NCBI GenBank assembly: GCA_963669155.1
Contig: OZ022588.1
Span: 6,720,679-6,784,678 of the forward strand
Direction of reading: 5' to 3'
Source: Arbacia lixula
Lineage: Eukaryota > Echinodermata > Echinoidea > Arbacioida > Arbaciidae
DNA: 64,000 nucleotides
The notes under the pieces were generated by a model, which saw only the letters and a list, made by a program, of their open reading frames with translations, was not told the DNA's origin and made no database searches. Numbering within the stretch: the first letter of the stretch is position 1; each line of letters begins with the position of its first letter. Made by a program: the position numbers and the translations under genes. This document shows, piece by piece, positions 12,352-26,100 of this stretch.

Positions 12352-12764
12352 TCTAGATCGAAAAACCAGTCTCTGACTGTCAAGTGTCCTGGCAGATCCA
12401 AAAATGTAATTTTGATTCAAGAATGCTCCGAATGCAATGAGACGGTTATTCCTGTCTAGTTACACACTTGACTAGACTCTTGAAGTTGCTTGATCGCGAT
12501 CGTCGTGCGTGATCATGACTCAACTTAGCCCCGGGACTGCTCCCGCGCAGCTCACTGCGTGAGCGGGCTGGTCGCAGTAAGACTCAACTCAGAGTCAAGT
12601 CTCAAGCACGAAGAGTCAGTAGACAGTAGACAGGAATAACGGTCTCATTCGGGGCATTCTTTAATCGAAATTACATTTTTGGAGATAGGGCGTTCAGAGG
12701 AGCCAGATGCAATCTCAGGCTCAGTGGATCCAACATCCTCCAGAGACTGATTTTTCGGTCTAGA
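12352..12764. repeat. Foldback element of about 410 bp, interrupted by the GC hairpin element
   Basis: The left arm TCTAGATCGAAAAACCAGTC pairs with the right arm, which reads TCTAGACCGAAAAATCAGTC on the minus strand. Inner parts also pair (AAGAATGC...GTTATTCCTGTCT). The spacer carries the 55-bp GC-rich insertion at 12526-12580, giving the order of insertion. Confidence 0.75.
12517..12589. mobile_element. 55-bp copy of the GC-rich hairpin element with 9-bp target duplication
   Basis: The element 12526-12580 has the same ends as the copy at 9381 (TAGCCCCGGGACTGCTCCCG and GGGCTGGTCGCAGTAA) but lacks the second arm of hairpin 1. Perfect direct repeats GACTCAACT flank it at 12517-12525 and 12581-12589. 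Confidence 0.8.
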
Positions 12765-12943
12765 GTTAGGTGACATGAAATTTTGAAAATATGACTCCAC
12801 CCCACTACCTTGGCACTATATATTGCATTGTCCTGAGTTGAGTGACTAAACATCCCTGCCAGGCAAACATGAAAATAACAATAAAGATATGTCTTCCAAT
12901 TATTCTTGTCTTTATGAGTCATGCCGGGATCGATGACGATGTA

Positions 12944-13149
12944 CACTCCAGCTCAAAGGAATTGGCATAGGGAAAGGAGCCATAGTAATTAAACCGTGGT
13001 ATATTTTGTCCAGTTCAGCATAAAACAGTCACGATGCTTTTTAAGCTAAAGGCAAGCATCGTGTTTCATGCTGAGCTGGACAAAATATACCACGGTTAAA
13101 AACTGCGGCTCCTTCCCTTTTTTCCCTTTCCCTTTGCCAATTCCTTTGA
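12944..13149. mobile_element. TA-flanked foldback MITE, right end truncated
   Basis: Starts CACTCCAGCTCAAAGGAATT after TA and folds back through the internal arm TTTTGTCCAGTTCAGCAT. The right arm stops after CCAATTCCTTTGA, about 12 bases short of the full terminus. Confidence 0.85.
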
Positions 13150-14128
13150 CCTTAAGATGCCTTTGGTCATGCAGATCTATCCATGTTTCTGTCCTTGGGT
13201 TGGGACTGGGGACCTAACTCAACAAATGCCAGGCTCGGGAAGTTCCAGCTTCTGGAGCTAAGGGCTTTGTTAGTTTTGACAATTAAGCCAAGGCCCAAGT
13301 GTAAAGTGTGTCTTAAAGTGTGCTCATAATTAATAAGGACATGATTGACATCACACAGGAAAAGTGTGTGCGCACAAAGTGTTTGTTTAATTTATCCAAG
13401 GATGTTTAAGTTTAATACATGGAGTAGATCTACCATTGGCTGTTTTATTTGTTTTCATTGTATTGTAGTGCTAGCCACAAAAGTTTACAAAGATTTTCTC
13501 TTTGATCCCATATTCAATGTCGCTTATTATCTGCTTAATTTTTGCTGGATTTGACGTAGAAACAAAATAGGATGCGTAGAAGAAGTTGGGGAAATATCCT
13601 CACCCCATATGTATGTGCAGTTGTGACTTCTTTATAGAAGCATTGAAGGTATTACATACAATGCATCTATAAAGCTTCAATCAAGGAACATTGTTGCAAT
13701 AAGTTAAAAAGGCTCTCAAAGTGATATCAAGTTGCAGTATGTACAAAACTCTCAATTGCACACTTTTCATATTATTAAGAGCAGCTGCCTATCATGAATT
13801 CTGTGGATTGAAGTATTGAACCGTGAATGACATAATGGATTTGATGAGGCTCCATATAAAATCAAAACAAGATTGGCTGATAATGGCTCCTCACCTTCAA
13901 ATGTATGTCACTGATTGCGAGGCACGTACTGAATTTCGTATGAGCTGAATTTCAAGTGTCAATCAAATAATGCCAACAGCTGGTATACTGACGATATATC
14001 ATGGTACTGCATGAACGAATAAATTCATCAGTATTGAAAAAAAATCACATCACCACAAGCTCTCAACTCACTGTTCATCAAATTCTGTATTTTTTTTCAT
14101 TAATTGATTCTACCAAACAGGGACATAC

Positions 14129-17100
14129 ATGGGTATGCCTAGCCTAAGCGTATCAGCTCTGCGGTCTCTGTCTCGTCTCTGTCGCTCTTCTTCATATCTT
14201 CCACTCACTGCTTCTATACCCACATCATCTCATCTTTGCAAACACGTGCAGACCAGATCAGTGGTAAATACATGCTTTGTGAAATTCACCAAATTGATGT
14301 ACACTACAGCTCAAAGGAATCGGCATAGGGAAAGGGAAGAAAGGGAAGGACCCGCACTTTTAAACCACGGTATATTTTGTCCAGTTCAGCATGAAACATG
14401 ATGCGTTTTAGGCTAAAGAATCATGTTTCATGCTGAACTGGACAAAATATACTGCAGTTTTAAACTGCGGCTTCTTCCGTTTCTTCCCTTTCCCTTTCCC
14501 TTTCCCTATGCCAACAGACTCTTCAGGGCTGTGCTGGATTTTGTTTTAATAGTCTTGCTGTGTGTTTGAGTTATGGAAGTCAATGTATTTGTTTCATTTG
14601 TCAGTGTGTTTGTTTTCAACTTTGTTGTTGTTGGCTTTTTCAGAACTTTCCATGGAGGCTGTTGCATGAAATTTATTTCCCATACATATATGTTTATCAT
14701 GTTAAAATGCTGAAGTTGTTGTTCACATACCGTTTAATTTTTAATATATGAAACAATAATGTAAGTATAGATGTACAATGGATTATCATGCACATTACAA
14801 AACCACTGTTGAAGAAATGATAAACATGCCCCAAAGTTGATTTTTCTTTGCATGTATTTGATTGATTTTGTAACTATGCATGACAAGTTTCAATATATAC
14901 AGTACCAGTAAATTGTAACAAGGCAATTTTGGTGGTCCCAACAAATTTGGTATCATAAAGGGTTATGGTTATAAAGGGACTCCACAGTACTGTATTTCAG
15001 TAATATTAATCAGAATGTTTTTTAAAAAATGTGGAATATTTTATCAAATGAAAACCATCAATTTACTTATTCTTTGCGCTTTAACAAAATGGATTGTTTC
15101 AATGAACCCACCTGCACCAACATTAGTTTCATGTTACTTCAGTGTGGTATACATGTATGTTAAAAAATGTTATTTGTGTTCAAATCAGACACACATACAC
15201 TACAGCTCAAAGGAATTGGCATAGGGAAAAAGAAAGGGAAGAAAGGGAAGGAGCCTCAGTTTTAACCCTCAGTATATTTTGTCCAGTTCAGCATGAAACA
15301 TGATGCTATATCGTGTTTCATGCTGAACTGGACAAAATATACCACGGTTTAAAACTGAGGCTCCTTTCCTTTCTTCCCTTTCCCTTCTTTCCTTATGCCA
15401 ATTCCTTAGAGCTGCAGTGTAGGTACATTAAAAAATATAACGCATTAACACTAGCTTCATGTTACTTCAGTGTATTGTCTCATGGTAACAAATCATAAAG
15501 CATAAATGTGTTCCAAATCAGGCATAAATATGTCCCCTTGCGTACCAATAAGCCACTTTGTAAAATTTTCGCATGAGCAGATTATTGCTCTACTCACAGA
15601 GTAAAATGGGAATTCATTAGATAGTCGACCATATTTCAATCTATTATCATGCAAATATGGCAACAGCTTTCAGCTCTGAGAAGGTAGTGAAAGAACATTC
15701 CATCATGTGCATCTGCTTCTATTGTTGTTCTGGGCACACTGTAAAATGTCTTTACATCCATCATCCAACACAACGTCATGAAAAAATGCGAGTCAGCAGT
15801 CTAGTAATATTTATTCAGTGGATTCTCAGACCATGGTGTAATTACAAACTGGTCTATTTGTTGCTGTGTTTGCTATCACATTAATCACACAGCACAAGAA
15901 AAGCAAGGCACTAGAGAAGTGAATGTACTGTCACATGAGCATACTGTCTAGACGGCGAAGCGGCAGAGCTAGTCGCAGTGATCATTGTTCTAATTCTCAA
16001 TGCTAGTGCCTGACACTAGCCCAAGCATTAGACCGTGCCGGAGCAGCGAATGTACTTCACTGCGCAACATTTGACGTAAAGAGTCAATAACAAAGCTTCA
16101 GATCTGTATTGTTATTAGCTGCTCCTTGGAGTATTTATCATTTCCCCATTTCATGACATTCTTCAGATAATACCCACAGTATTGTATTATTTCTTACAGG
16201 AGTGCTAAATTACTGTTCTTGAAAGCACGGGGGGGGGGGGGGGGCATTCATGGAGGGTGGTGGTGGTAGTAGAGGGGGTGGGGCAGTGGTGGTGGTTTAT
16301 GCCAGTACTTCAAAATCATGTTAAGACTGCTAGTACATGTTAAGACTGCTAGTACATAATTAAGTTTAAAGTTCATGGGGCAAGAAATATCCAAACAGTT
16401 GAGATGACTGTGAATCCTGTTGGTACACAGTACAGTACATAATAACAAAACAAAGGAATCAAACAAATGGTAAAACATGACAAGTTACTTATCTTATACT
16501 TGTACTGCTAACATGGTAATGTGTGTGTTTGTGTATGGGAGAGAAAGGGGGGGGGGGATTCCTTACCCTTACCTCTCCATGCATGTGGCCATACAATCTT
16601 CCTCATATTTATATCTACAACCTACTTGCTACTAGCTAGTATTGATTTACTATAAAATGTGTGTGTGTGTGTGGGGGGGGGGGGAGGGGGAGAGGCTAGG
16701 CTCCTCCCTCCATCCCATCATCTAATTATGCCTTCATTTCCAATCCTAGAGTCACTACAATGCAATCAGTAACCTTCAAAAATCACACAGACACCTCTGA
16801 TCTGGGGAATATACCATTTGTAGGACACGCCCCCTTTCAGTTCCAGCCCAGTAGCTACATTGTACAGCATGCAAGAGCATGCATATTTGATTGAGCCATA
16901 TGTACACCAGTGTCTGGGTTGAACTGGGTCAGAATCACAGTAGCAACTCTGGCACTTTGGTGGGAGAAACTGCACAAGTTATGTTAATCAGCTACTCTAC
17001 TTAGTTGTACATGTACATGTATGCTCATTTGTGTATGTTCATTGAAGTGGACTGATAGCAGCATTGCAGCACATTGAGTCTGTGTGGAAGGTTTGTAATT

Positions 17101-20100
17101 ATCATTTAGATTTAGATTAGATTTTCACTTTGAGACTGGTATTAATATAACTCAACTGTAGAATATGTTTGTATCATGTACATACTCTATGCCTATATAG
17201 TTTGTCATTCAATGGCATTTTTGAGTGATTCTTTGAGCTGTAGTTTGGTAAATCGACAATGAAAAAATGTGCTCTGTAATTAATTTTGTATCCACAGTAT
17301 CATCATCATATATAAAACTTGGTACTCAAAGTGGTGATAAATCAGTGTTAATTGATATTTGTTCAATATTTAGTCATGTTGTTTTACCATTTTTGTAGAG
17401 AATTTCAGTACATTGTTCATGTATAGCTGCTGTAGCCATATGGTTGTAGAAAAGGAGCTTTGGTGTGCTGGTACAAATAGCATTGTAGCATGATACACAT
17501 ATGTATGTATTCTATTACACATTTGTGATTGATGTTGTCAACTTTGTTAAGTTCTATCGTGAGTCATTATTTGACTGAACTGTAGAAAACTGCATGGGGT
17601 ATTCTTTTTGGTGTATGTATAGTAAATGTATTTTGATACTAGTTATTGGTAAAGGGTCAAAAGAGCACAATGTCATTTTTAATTGAATACTTTATTTGTG
17701 TTGCATGTGCAGTGTATATATAACTATGGAACAATAGGGAAATTGATACTGATACCGTAGTAACAGGTGGTACGGTAAGTACCACCTGTTACTACACAAG
17801 CTTTTACTTTCTGGACTGAAGGTATGATGCTTGCGTAAATAAAACAATAAAAAAAAAACATTTGTGAATTTGGGCCATGGTGTTTGCACTGTGTGTTTTC
17901 TACACTGCATGGGGACCACTCTGAGAAGTGGTTAACATTACAATAAAATGGAACTAAAATCTTTTTGTCCCCATTTCCCCTCCACTTTTCACGTCAGGAA
18001 ACCATGGCGAGTGATAAGTTGAAAGCGGCTGATCACCTGAAAGGCCTAGAAGGAAGTGTGTGGTAAGCTGTTTTCCTGAACTCTTTCTCTTTAGGCTATT
18101 TAATGCGTTAAAGTGATATCATGTTTTCTTTCTTTCACTAACTGACATGTATAGTACATGAAGAGTGATTTAACTTCAAGGATCACAACTTTGTTCATTT
18201 AAGAAGTATATGACTGCTTCCCTTCTACAGGTCAAAAATACATAAACATGTGTGAAAACTAAATAGAAGTAAACATTGTAAAGAACACCCCTCAGACTAA
18301 AGGAATTAAAACAAATTTTTATGCAGTTCCTATTGACAGCTACAAATCTAATTATTTTCATGTCAGGTCACCTAAATATGTAGTCTGATGTCTGCATATT
18401 ATTATACTTATTCATTTGCTTCATTGTGATTATTATCAATCAAAAGTTAAAAATATATGTAAAAAAAAGTACAATGTAGAGCTACGCGTATGTGGTTTTG
18501 CGGCCATGTCTATATGTCATAACGTGGATGGTTGCACCCAGTATTCTGGTAATTGCTTATCTCCTTGCAGGAAGACTTGTGTAAACTATGGTAATCAAAA
18601 ATTAATAATTTTCTTGCTTAGTTCTTAATTCTCCTTTTTTTGACAGAGAAATAAAAAGAAAAGTAATATGTCACAAATAAGCTTCCCAATGATACCCAAT
18701 TAAAAAAGCAATCAATATCTACTCTAATAACAATGGTAATCACTTCTTTGTAATCATAATATGTTTGTGATGTGAAGCATCAATTAATTGCATTTTGAGA
18801 TACATATTAAAGTAGACATTGATTTACATGTAGTTTTTATTCTGTTTAAATTGAGTATTGACGGATAGTTCATTTGCAGTACATAACAATTTAATTTCTC
18901 TTTCAAAACAGGGAGAAAATATCAACAAGAAATAATATAAACTAAAGTACAAACCACCTGTCCTCCTGATGGAAGATTGGTAATCACAAAGCTGCTGGGC
19001 TCAATCAACTGAGGTCACAACATGTGCTTTCAAAAGCAAAATCATATCCTACACATCCAAAAACATATTGTCACTTTTGATTGAAATTAGCTCTAGGTTA
19101 CAGTACAAACAAATGCTGCAAATAAGTTTTCCAGGGATATCCAAGTCCAAAATTATTTAATGTCTACTTAAGGGCTTACATTTCATTATGAAAGGAAATT
19201 ATGAAGCCTGTTAATTATACATTGTTAAATATTATCTGTACTTTTTGACTGTGACCTTTATTCATGTCTACTTGCAGGGTTGAATTTGTGAAGCTTGCGA
19301 CAGAAGAAAAAGCCATAAACCTCGGACAAGTGAGTGAATTAACTTGACAAAAGCTGACACTACATATATACCCTATCATAATCTTGCAGAGTAAACATGG
19401 AATCTGATCTTAAGAAATTGACTATGAATGAATTTTAGGACCATATTGCAAAGTTTCAACTGTATCACATGACTGAAATGCTTGAGGAATCTGTCCTCTT
19501 CATGCTATTAGTTTTCCACAAGCAGTGTTTTAATAGTATATTTGTGGTCTTTGCTATTTTCTACAAATGATATGTATACCCCGTCCAGTTGGAGAATGAT
19601 TGATTGTATAAAATGGAATGTAATGGTGTCAAGTTTGGCAACTCTCAGAGGATACAGAAATGGAGGAATACTTGTGATTCAATCTCCATTCTGTTCCCTT
19701 CAGTTTAGGGGTAGTCTACCGCGATATTTATTTGTCATTCATTGAAGCAGAGACATCAGAAAAATAGAATAGAACATGTAATAGAACCTAATAAAATCAG
19801 ATGTTGGAAACAAAACTTATGCATGATTTTTATTTGCCATATTTGAAGACTTGGTGAGAGGCTCTCATCTTGTTGAGTATGGCTCTCTTTTCTCTGTGTA
19901 CAAGAAAAATGTAATTGATATGTAATTGATATGTAATTGATATATAATATGTAGTTGATATGTAATTGATGTGCATCTACAATGAACCTAACTGCGAAGT
20001 AAAGTGTTATTTCATTCACCTGTATCTACCGGTAGTCATTCTGATTAAATGGGTGGAATGTACTTTGAATCTGTTAGTTGTTGCTACTTGGACAAACATC

Positions 20101-23100
20101 GGACGAGCTTTGGGGTTTCCATTAGTAACGTATTGTTTGAAAGATGTACATAAAATTTGCATACCTACATAACGAAAATGGTCTTTTTCTTTGAACTTTG
20201 CAGGGGTTCCCAGACTTTGCCCCTCCAAACTCGGTGACAGAGGCTCTGTCTGAGATTTTGGCTCCGGGCGCTAACCCGCTGATGAACCAGTACACACGGT
20301 CATATGTGAGTACAGAGTCACAGCTGGATTTGATTTGATATGATCTGATTTGATTGATTTAATTCATAACCTAGCAACATATTATAAGAACAAATTCACA
20401 AGATATGAATGCTTACTCCATTGCATTTTACAAATCTGAAAATGTCTGAGATTCTGGCTCCGGGCGCTAACCCGCTAATGAACCAGTACACACGGTCATA
20501 TGTGAGTACAGAGTCACAGCTGGATTTGATTTGATATGATCTGATTTGATTTGATTTGATTCATATCCTAGCAACATATTATAAAAACAAATTCACGAGA
20601 TATGAATGCTTATTTCATTGCATTTTACAAATCTGAAAATGTTCGCATTCTCGTACATGAAGTGGAGAGTGCTCAGATTTGTCGTCTAGCATGTTTCACC
20701 ATACCGCTACTTGAAGAGACTGAAACCCTGAAGTGAATGTAATTGAATAAAAGCAGAAACCCACATTGGCAAAAGTGTGAGAAAATTCAGACATATTGTA
20801 AGGGAGTTGTGAGATCTTGATTACAAGCACTGATGACTGATTAGCCTTCATGGGCAACTCAATTGCTTCTTTTCTTCCTTATATTTTGTGTATTTACATG
20901 TTGGATAGAGAATGTGAAATGAATGCAACAATTAAACATGTTGTTGTGTCTCGCAGGGACATGCCCGGCTGGTCAATGCGATTGCTGCCATCTACAGCAA
21001 GTTTATGGGTAGGGAGGTTGACCCGATGAACGGTGTGCTAGTCTCTGTGGGTGCGTACGGCTCCCTCTATTATGCAATCAACAGCCACGTTAACCCCGGA
21101 GATGAGGTGAGGATCGTGAAAAGAGGTGTGGTGGTGGTGGTGGTGGTGGTGGTGGTGATGAAGGTGAGGGTGGTACAGATGGTAGGGTGATGTTTGTGGT
21201 AATTGTGATGGTAATGTAGTTGCGATGGTGGAGGGTGGGGTGGTGGTGGTGGTATAGATGATGGTTGTGGGTGATGATGATGATAGTGGTGGTATTGATG
21301 GTAATAATGTTGATGGTTGTTACGGTAGTGGTGACGTTGATTGTTATGTTGTTGATGGTGGGGATGGTGTCATGGTTGTGGTTGTGTTGATGATGGTGGT
21401 GTTCATAATGATGGTATTATGGTAGTTAGTCGTGATAGAGGTGTTGATGATGCTGATGATCTCGGTGGCAAAAAAGTGTAATAAATTGAAGTCACTAACT
21501 TAATGTTTATTAGTTTAACAATGATGTGCCCTTTTTGCAAATATGGCTGAATGCAGCAAAATATTTACTGAATAATTCATATAGATTAATTTTGTGAATC
21601 ATGATTTTCATAAGAGACTAATGATTCAAATAATGCACATAAACATACTCTATTGCAGCTTACCTTCTAGTTTCACTTTCATGCCCAATTCTTTTTGCAA
21701 ATGCAAATGAAATTTAGAATAAGCTAGGATCCATGCCTCTTTCAGCTGACGACATGAATGTGTATCTATATTTTTATTTATTTACCAGGTCATCATCATT
21801 GAGCCATTCTTTGACTGCTATGAACCGATGGTACGCATGGCGAGAGGAGTCCCACGATTCATTCCGCTCCGACCGGTAAGATTGTTTCTATCTCATTTTT
21901 GTTTGTCTCCAAGCTTCTTTCTATCTCCTTTCTGTCTGTCTCTAAGGCTGTCTTCCCCCTTTCTTTAATTGTCTAGAAGGCCTTTCCCATCGCAGTCCAG
22001 AGACTGAATGAAGTGGGATGTTACAATTTGAGCCCTGGTCACTGGATACAAGAACCTATATACAAATATGTGCACCATCTCCACTCCCTGGGGAGTATTC
22101 TTTGCCCGCTGCACGATATCGGCACTGGGTCAAGATCATTCACACAATCATCCACCTCCTACTAGATACCCGTTTATACTGTACTCCTGGATGGAGAGCA
22201 GCAATGTGGATAAAGTATCTTGCTGAAGGACACAAGTGCCATGGGTGGGATTGAACCTGGGACCTGGAGATCTCCGACCAGTCACAATTCACAACCATGC
22301 TTTCCGTATGCCTGTCTTACTGTCAATCAATCCAGTCAATATTTCAGTGTTTTCAGTCTGCCATCTCTGTCTCTAAAGTTCACACTGAAGATAAGTTGGT
22401 TTCAATAAAAGCAGAAACATGAAAGAAACATATTAGTGAAAGTTTGATGAAAATCCATCAAAGAATAAGAAAGTTATGATATTTTGACATTTCAATTTTG
22501 TGACGTCACGCGCGAGGTGCTCTCCCATATGTTGTGTGCAGTGTCATTCCATAGATTGCTCGTTTTCTGTTTTGGACAACAGAATGATTTTTTCCCCATA
22601 CAGACATGTGTAAAAACATATTTTTAATGATGTATCAAATGCACAGGTAAAAGGATGCCTATCTTTTTGAGAAAATGCACATTTTACAAAAAAAATGTAC
22701 ACCACATATTGAAGAGCACCTCGTACATGTAAGTGTCATCACAAAATCAAAATTTTGAAATTTATAACTTTCTTATCCTTTGATTTTCATCAAACCTTCA
22801 CTGATATGTTTCTTTCATGTGTCTGCTTTTATTAAAACCAACTCAATTTCAGGGTGAACTATTCCTTTAATATATTCAATGAATATGTTTTTCCTTTGCT
22901 GGTTGTGCCTGGACAGAAGAGCGATGGAGTGACATCGACCAAGGACTTCTATCTTGACACTGAAGAGCTCAAGGGACTGTTCAACAAGAAGACAAAAGCC
23001 ATCATCATCAACAACCCTAATAATCCTCTCGGCAAGGTACAGCTATTCTTTGCTCAAACTCTTGATGATAAGCAACAATGATTTTAAAATCAATTAAACA

Positions 23101-26100
23101 CAAATCTTTCCCTGTTCTTTAAATCGAAGGCTGTCTTAGTTTGCTGTTTTAGTTTTATTGTCTATCTCTCTCTCTGACATTTGCAATTGTAATGTGCTGT
23201 TCTAACTTGTTAGGTTTTGTGTGAAGATAGCCAATGAAATTTCACTTCATTACATCCTTTCCTTTGCTTGTAATGTTGACCTATATTTCTTATTGACTAT
23301 GTTTTTTTGTGAAGATAGGCCAATGATAGACGATTTCACTCAAGTTAAACTGTTTCTTATCGAAAGTGATGTTTTACCTGTCTCTGCTATATGAGCATCT
23401 GATCGTGTGATACCAACACTTTGTATTGATGTATATTATGCTTCCCATTCACATAACCATAACCATTGCCACCATGTTTTTATCTACATATGACTACATT
23501 TAGATTTTCAGCAAGGAGGAGCTCACTGTTATTGCCGATCTGTGCAAGGAGCATGATGCCATGTGCATCAGTGATGAGGTGTATGAACACATGGTGTATT
23601 CAGGGAACACCTTCACCAGAATGGGTATGCCTTCATTAACACCTTGGTGTAGTTTGTTAACACTTTATAATGGAGTAGAGATAGTTGATAAAGGTGCTTT
23701 GTATCTACCGTACTGACCGTCGTATTAGCCGCACCCGCACATAAGCCGCACCCTGACTATGAGCATGCAATTTGAAACCCTCCCCCCCCCCCAAAAAAAA
23801 TACAACAATTCAGGTCTTTCAAACCAACATGCGGGAATATATGCATTGTGTGACAACATTCAACAACAACAATAGATGGCTTTGATAGGCATCCAGTGTG
23901 ACACAATTGATGTACCGGTAATATGATCTCAATCACATCACCAGCATAATTACCGGTACCGGTCCTAAGAAAGCACCAGGAATAGTATTTGTCTGAGACA
24001 ACTCGAAGATACTGCTGATGAAAAAGCTAGGGCTCAAACTAGCAAACTCCGTTTGATGGGGGCTGCCACTGTTTCTTTGATCTCCGGCGGTCACGAGATG
24101 GCGGTATACATGTTGGTTTGGAAGACCCAACTTTTGCTAACGCCGCGTACGAGCCGCACCCGGACTTTGCCGTGATTTTTGAGAAAAAAGAAACGTGGCT
24201 CATACGCCGGTCAGTACGGTAAATCAAAGTATATTTATATTTGAGTTGAATGTTGAATATAAATCAAATTGAAATGCAGTTTTAAAGGGTGGAATACACT
24301 CTGAATGTTGTTGCTAGTCTGACAATCCTCAAACAAGCTTTCGAGTTATCATTAATGATGAAGTGTACATGCATATCAAAAATGGTCTATTGATTAAGTG
24401 GTCATTATCTTTCTTCTCCCCTTTACAGCTACCCTACCTGGGATGTGGGATAGGACCATAACTGTTTGCAGTGCAGGGAAGATCTTCAGCGCGACCGGCT
24501 GGAAGGTATAGAACAAAAGTACACACTCTCAAAGACTTATCAAATGATAGAATGCACAACGAACATGCCTGTATTGGCCTGTTGAATTGAAACTCATAGT
24601 AAATCTTTCATCTATTTGTAATTTTGAACGGATGAATCTGTTATGTGAAGGTGATCGGTGACAATCAGTGATTACTCAAAATTAATCCTGATTCGGCAGG
24701 AGGGCAATGTGGTGTTTAATTTTGATTTTCTTTTAAATTGGTGATTACTTTAAGAGTGTAAATATTTGGATTATTTTGATTTTCAGGTATTAAAAAAAAT
24801 AGCAGACACAGTCTCATAAATGGGTTTCTGTAAATGTCTGATGCATTTTAATTCTGATGATGCACTCTTTTGTACTTATTCTTGATTCCATTTCTTCTAC
24901 TTAGCTTGGTTGGAGCATCGGACCCCCTCATCTCATCAGGAACTCTCAGACCCTCCATCAGAACTGTGTGTACACCTGCCCCACCCTCATCCAGGTAATC
25001 CTATGCACCTTTACTAAGCTTAATCCACCCCCTTCATCCCCTCTCTTACCCCTCTTCCTCCCTCATCCTAAGTGAAGTGCTAGGCATTGAGATGACATGG
25101 TGACACACAGCAGTAGTTGGATGTTTTCTTCCGTTTTTGTTGCGTATGTGTACAAGTGCAGTAATTAACAGACGCAAGGTGTTATTAGGAAATGTACGTG
25201 GAAGTTACCAGGATGTCAATATAAAAAAGAACAACATGCAGAAAGGCTTATGACACTGTCATCTGCAATACATTATAGCCTGTATTCACAACAGTAGCTT
25301 AGCTTCATAGACCCTGTACTAAATGTAGACTAACTTTCATGGGGTGCAAAATAAATCATCTGATGCTGTCAGAAAATTATTAGCTTTCGTCACAGAATCA
25401 CAACTGTGGGTAATATCAATTATTTGCCGTAATTAAAATGTGGACAAACGCATGATACCATAGTGATTTCTGAGGACAAAATCAATTATACTGAATCGAT
25501 ATTGATGTTTCATGTGGTTTTATGTAGCGTTCCATAATGTAAGTTTAGGTTTAGTACACGTATTAAATGAAACCTCTGTTTAGAATATGCGCCTATGGGA
25601 TTTCTTGCAGTGAGGCAAGTTTGTGGGGTTTTTTTTTTACGCACAACACATTTCTCCATGCTTTTCCATGTAACAGGAGGCTGTGGCGAGAGGCCTGGAG
25701 TTGGAGTTCTCGCGGCTGGGCCGGCCCGAGTGCTACTTCCTCGAGTTGCCACGGGAACTAGAGGTGAAGCGCGACAAGATGGCCGCCTTGCTGAAGGAAT
25801 GTAACTTCACCCCCATCATACCTGATGGAGGCTACTTCATAATGGCCAGATATGGGCATCTAGGTAACTAATTATTCTATTGATACTGATTCCTAAGCAC
25901 TGTGCTCTCGTATTTGCAGCGGGAGTGTTTACAAATCCTACAGAGCGTGGGATGTCTGGCACAGATATACCTCCAAAGATATTTCCTGTCAACAAATTTT
26001 CAGCTAAAGAACAGACAAAGCCTGGCTAAAGATAAAAATATCAAAGTCACGCATGTACCTGTACCAACAAATTGTATGCTACTAAAGATATGATCATGGA

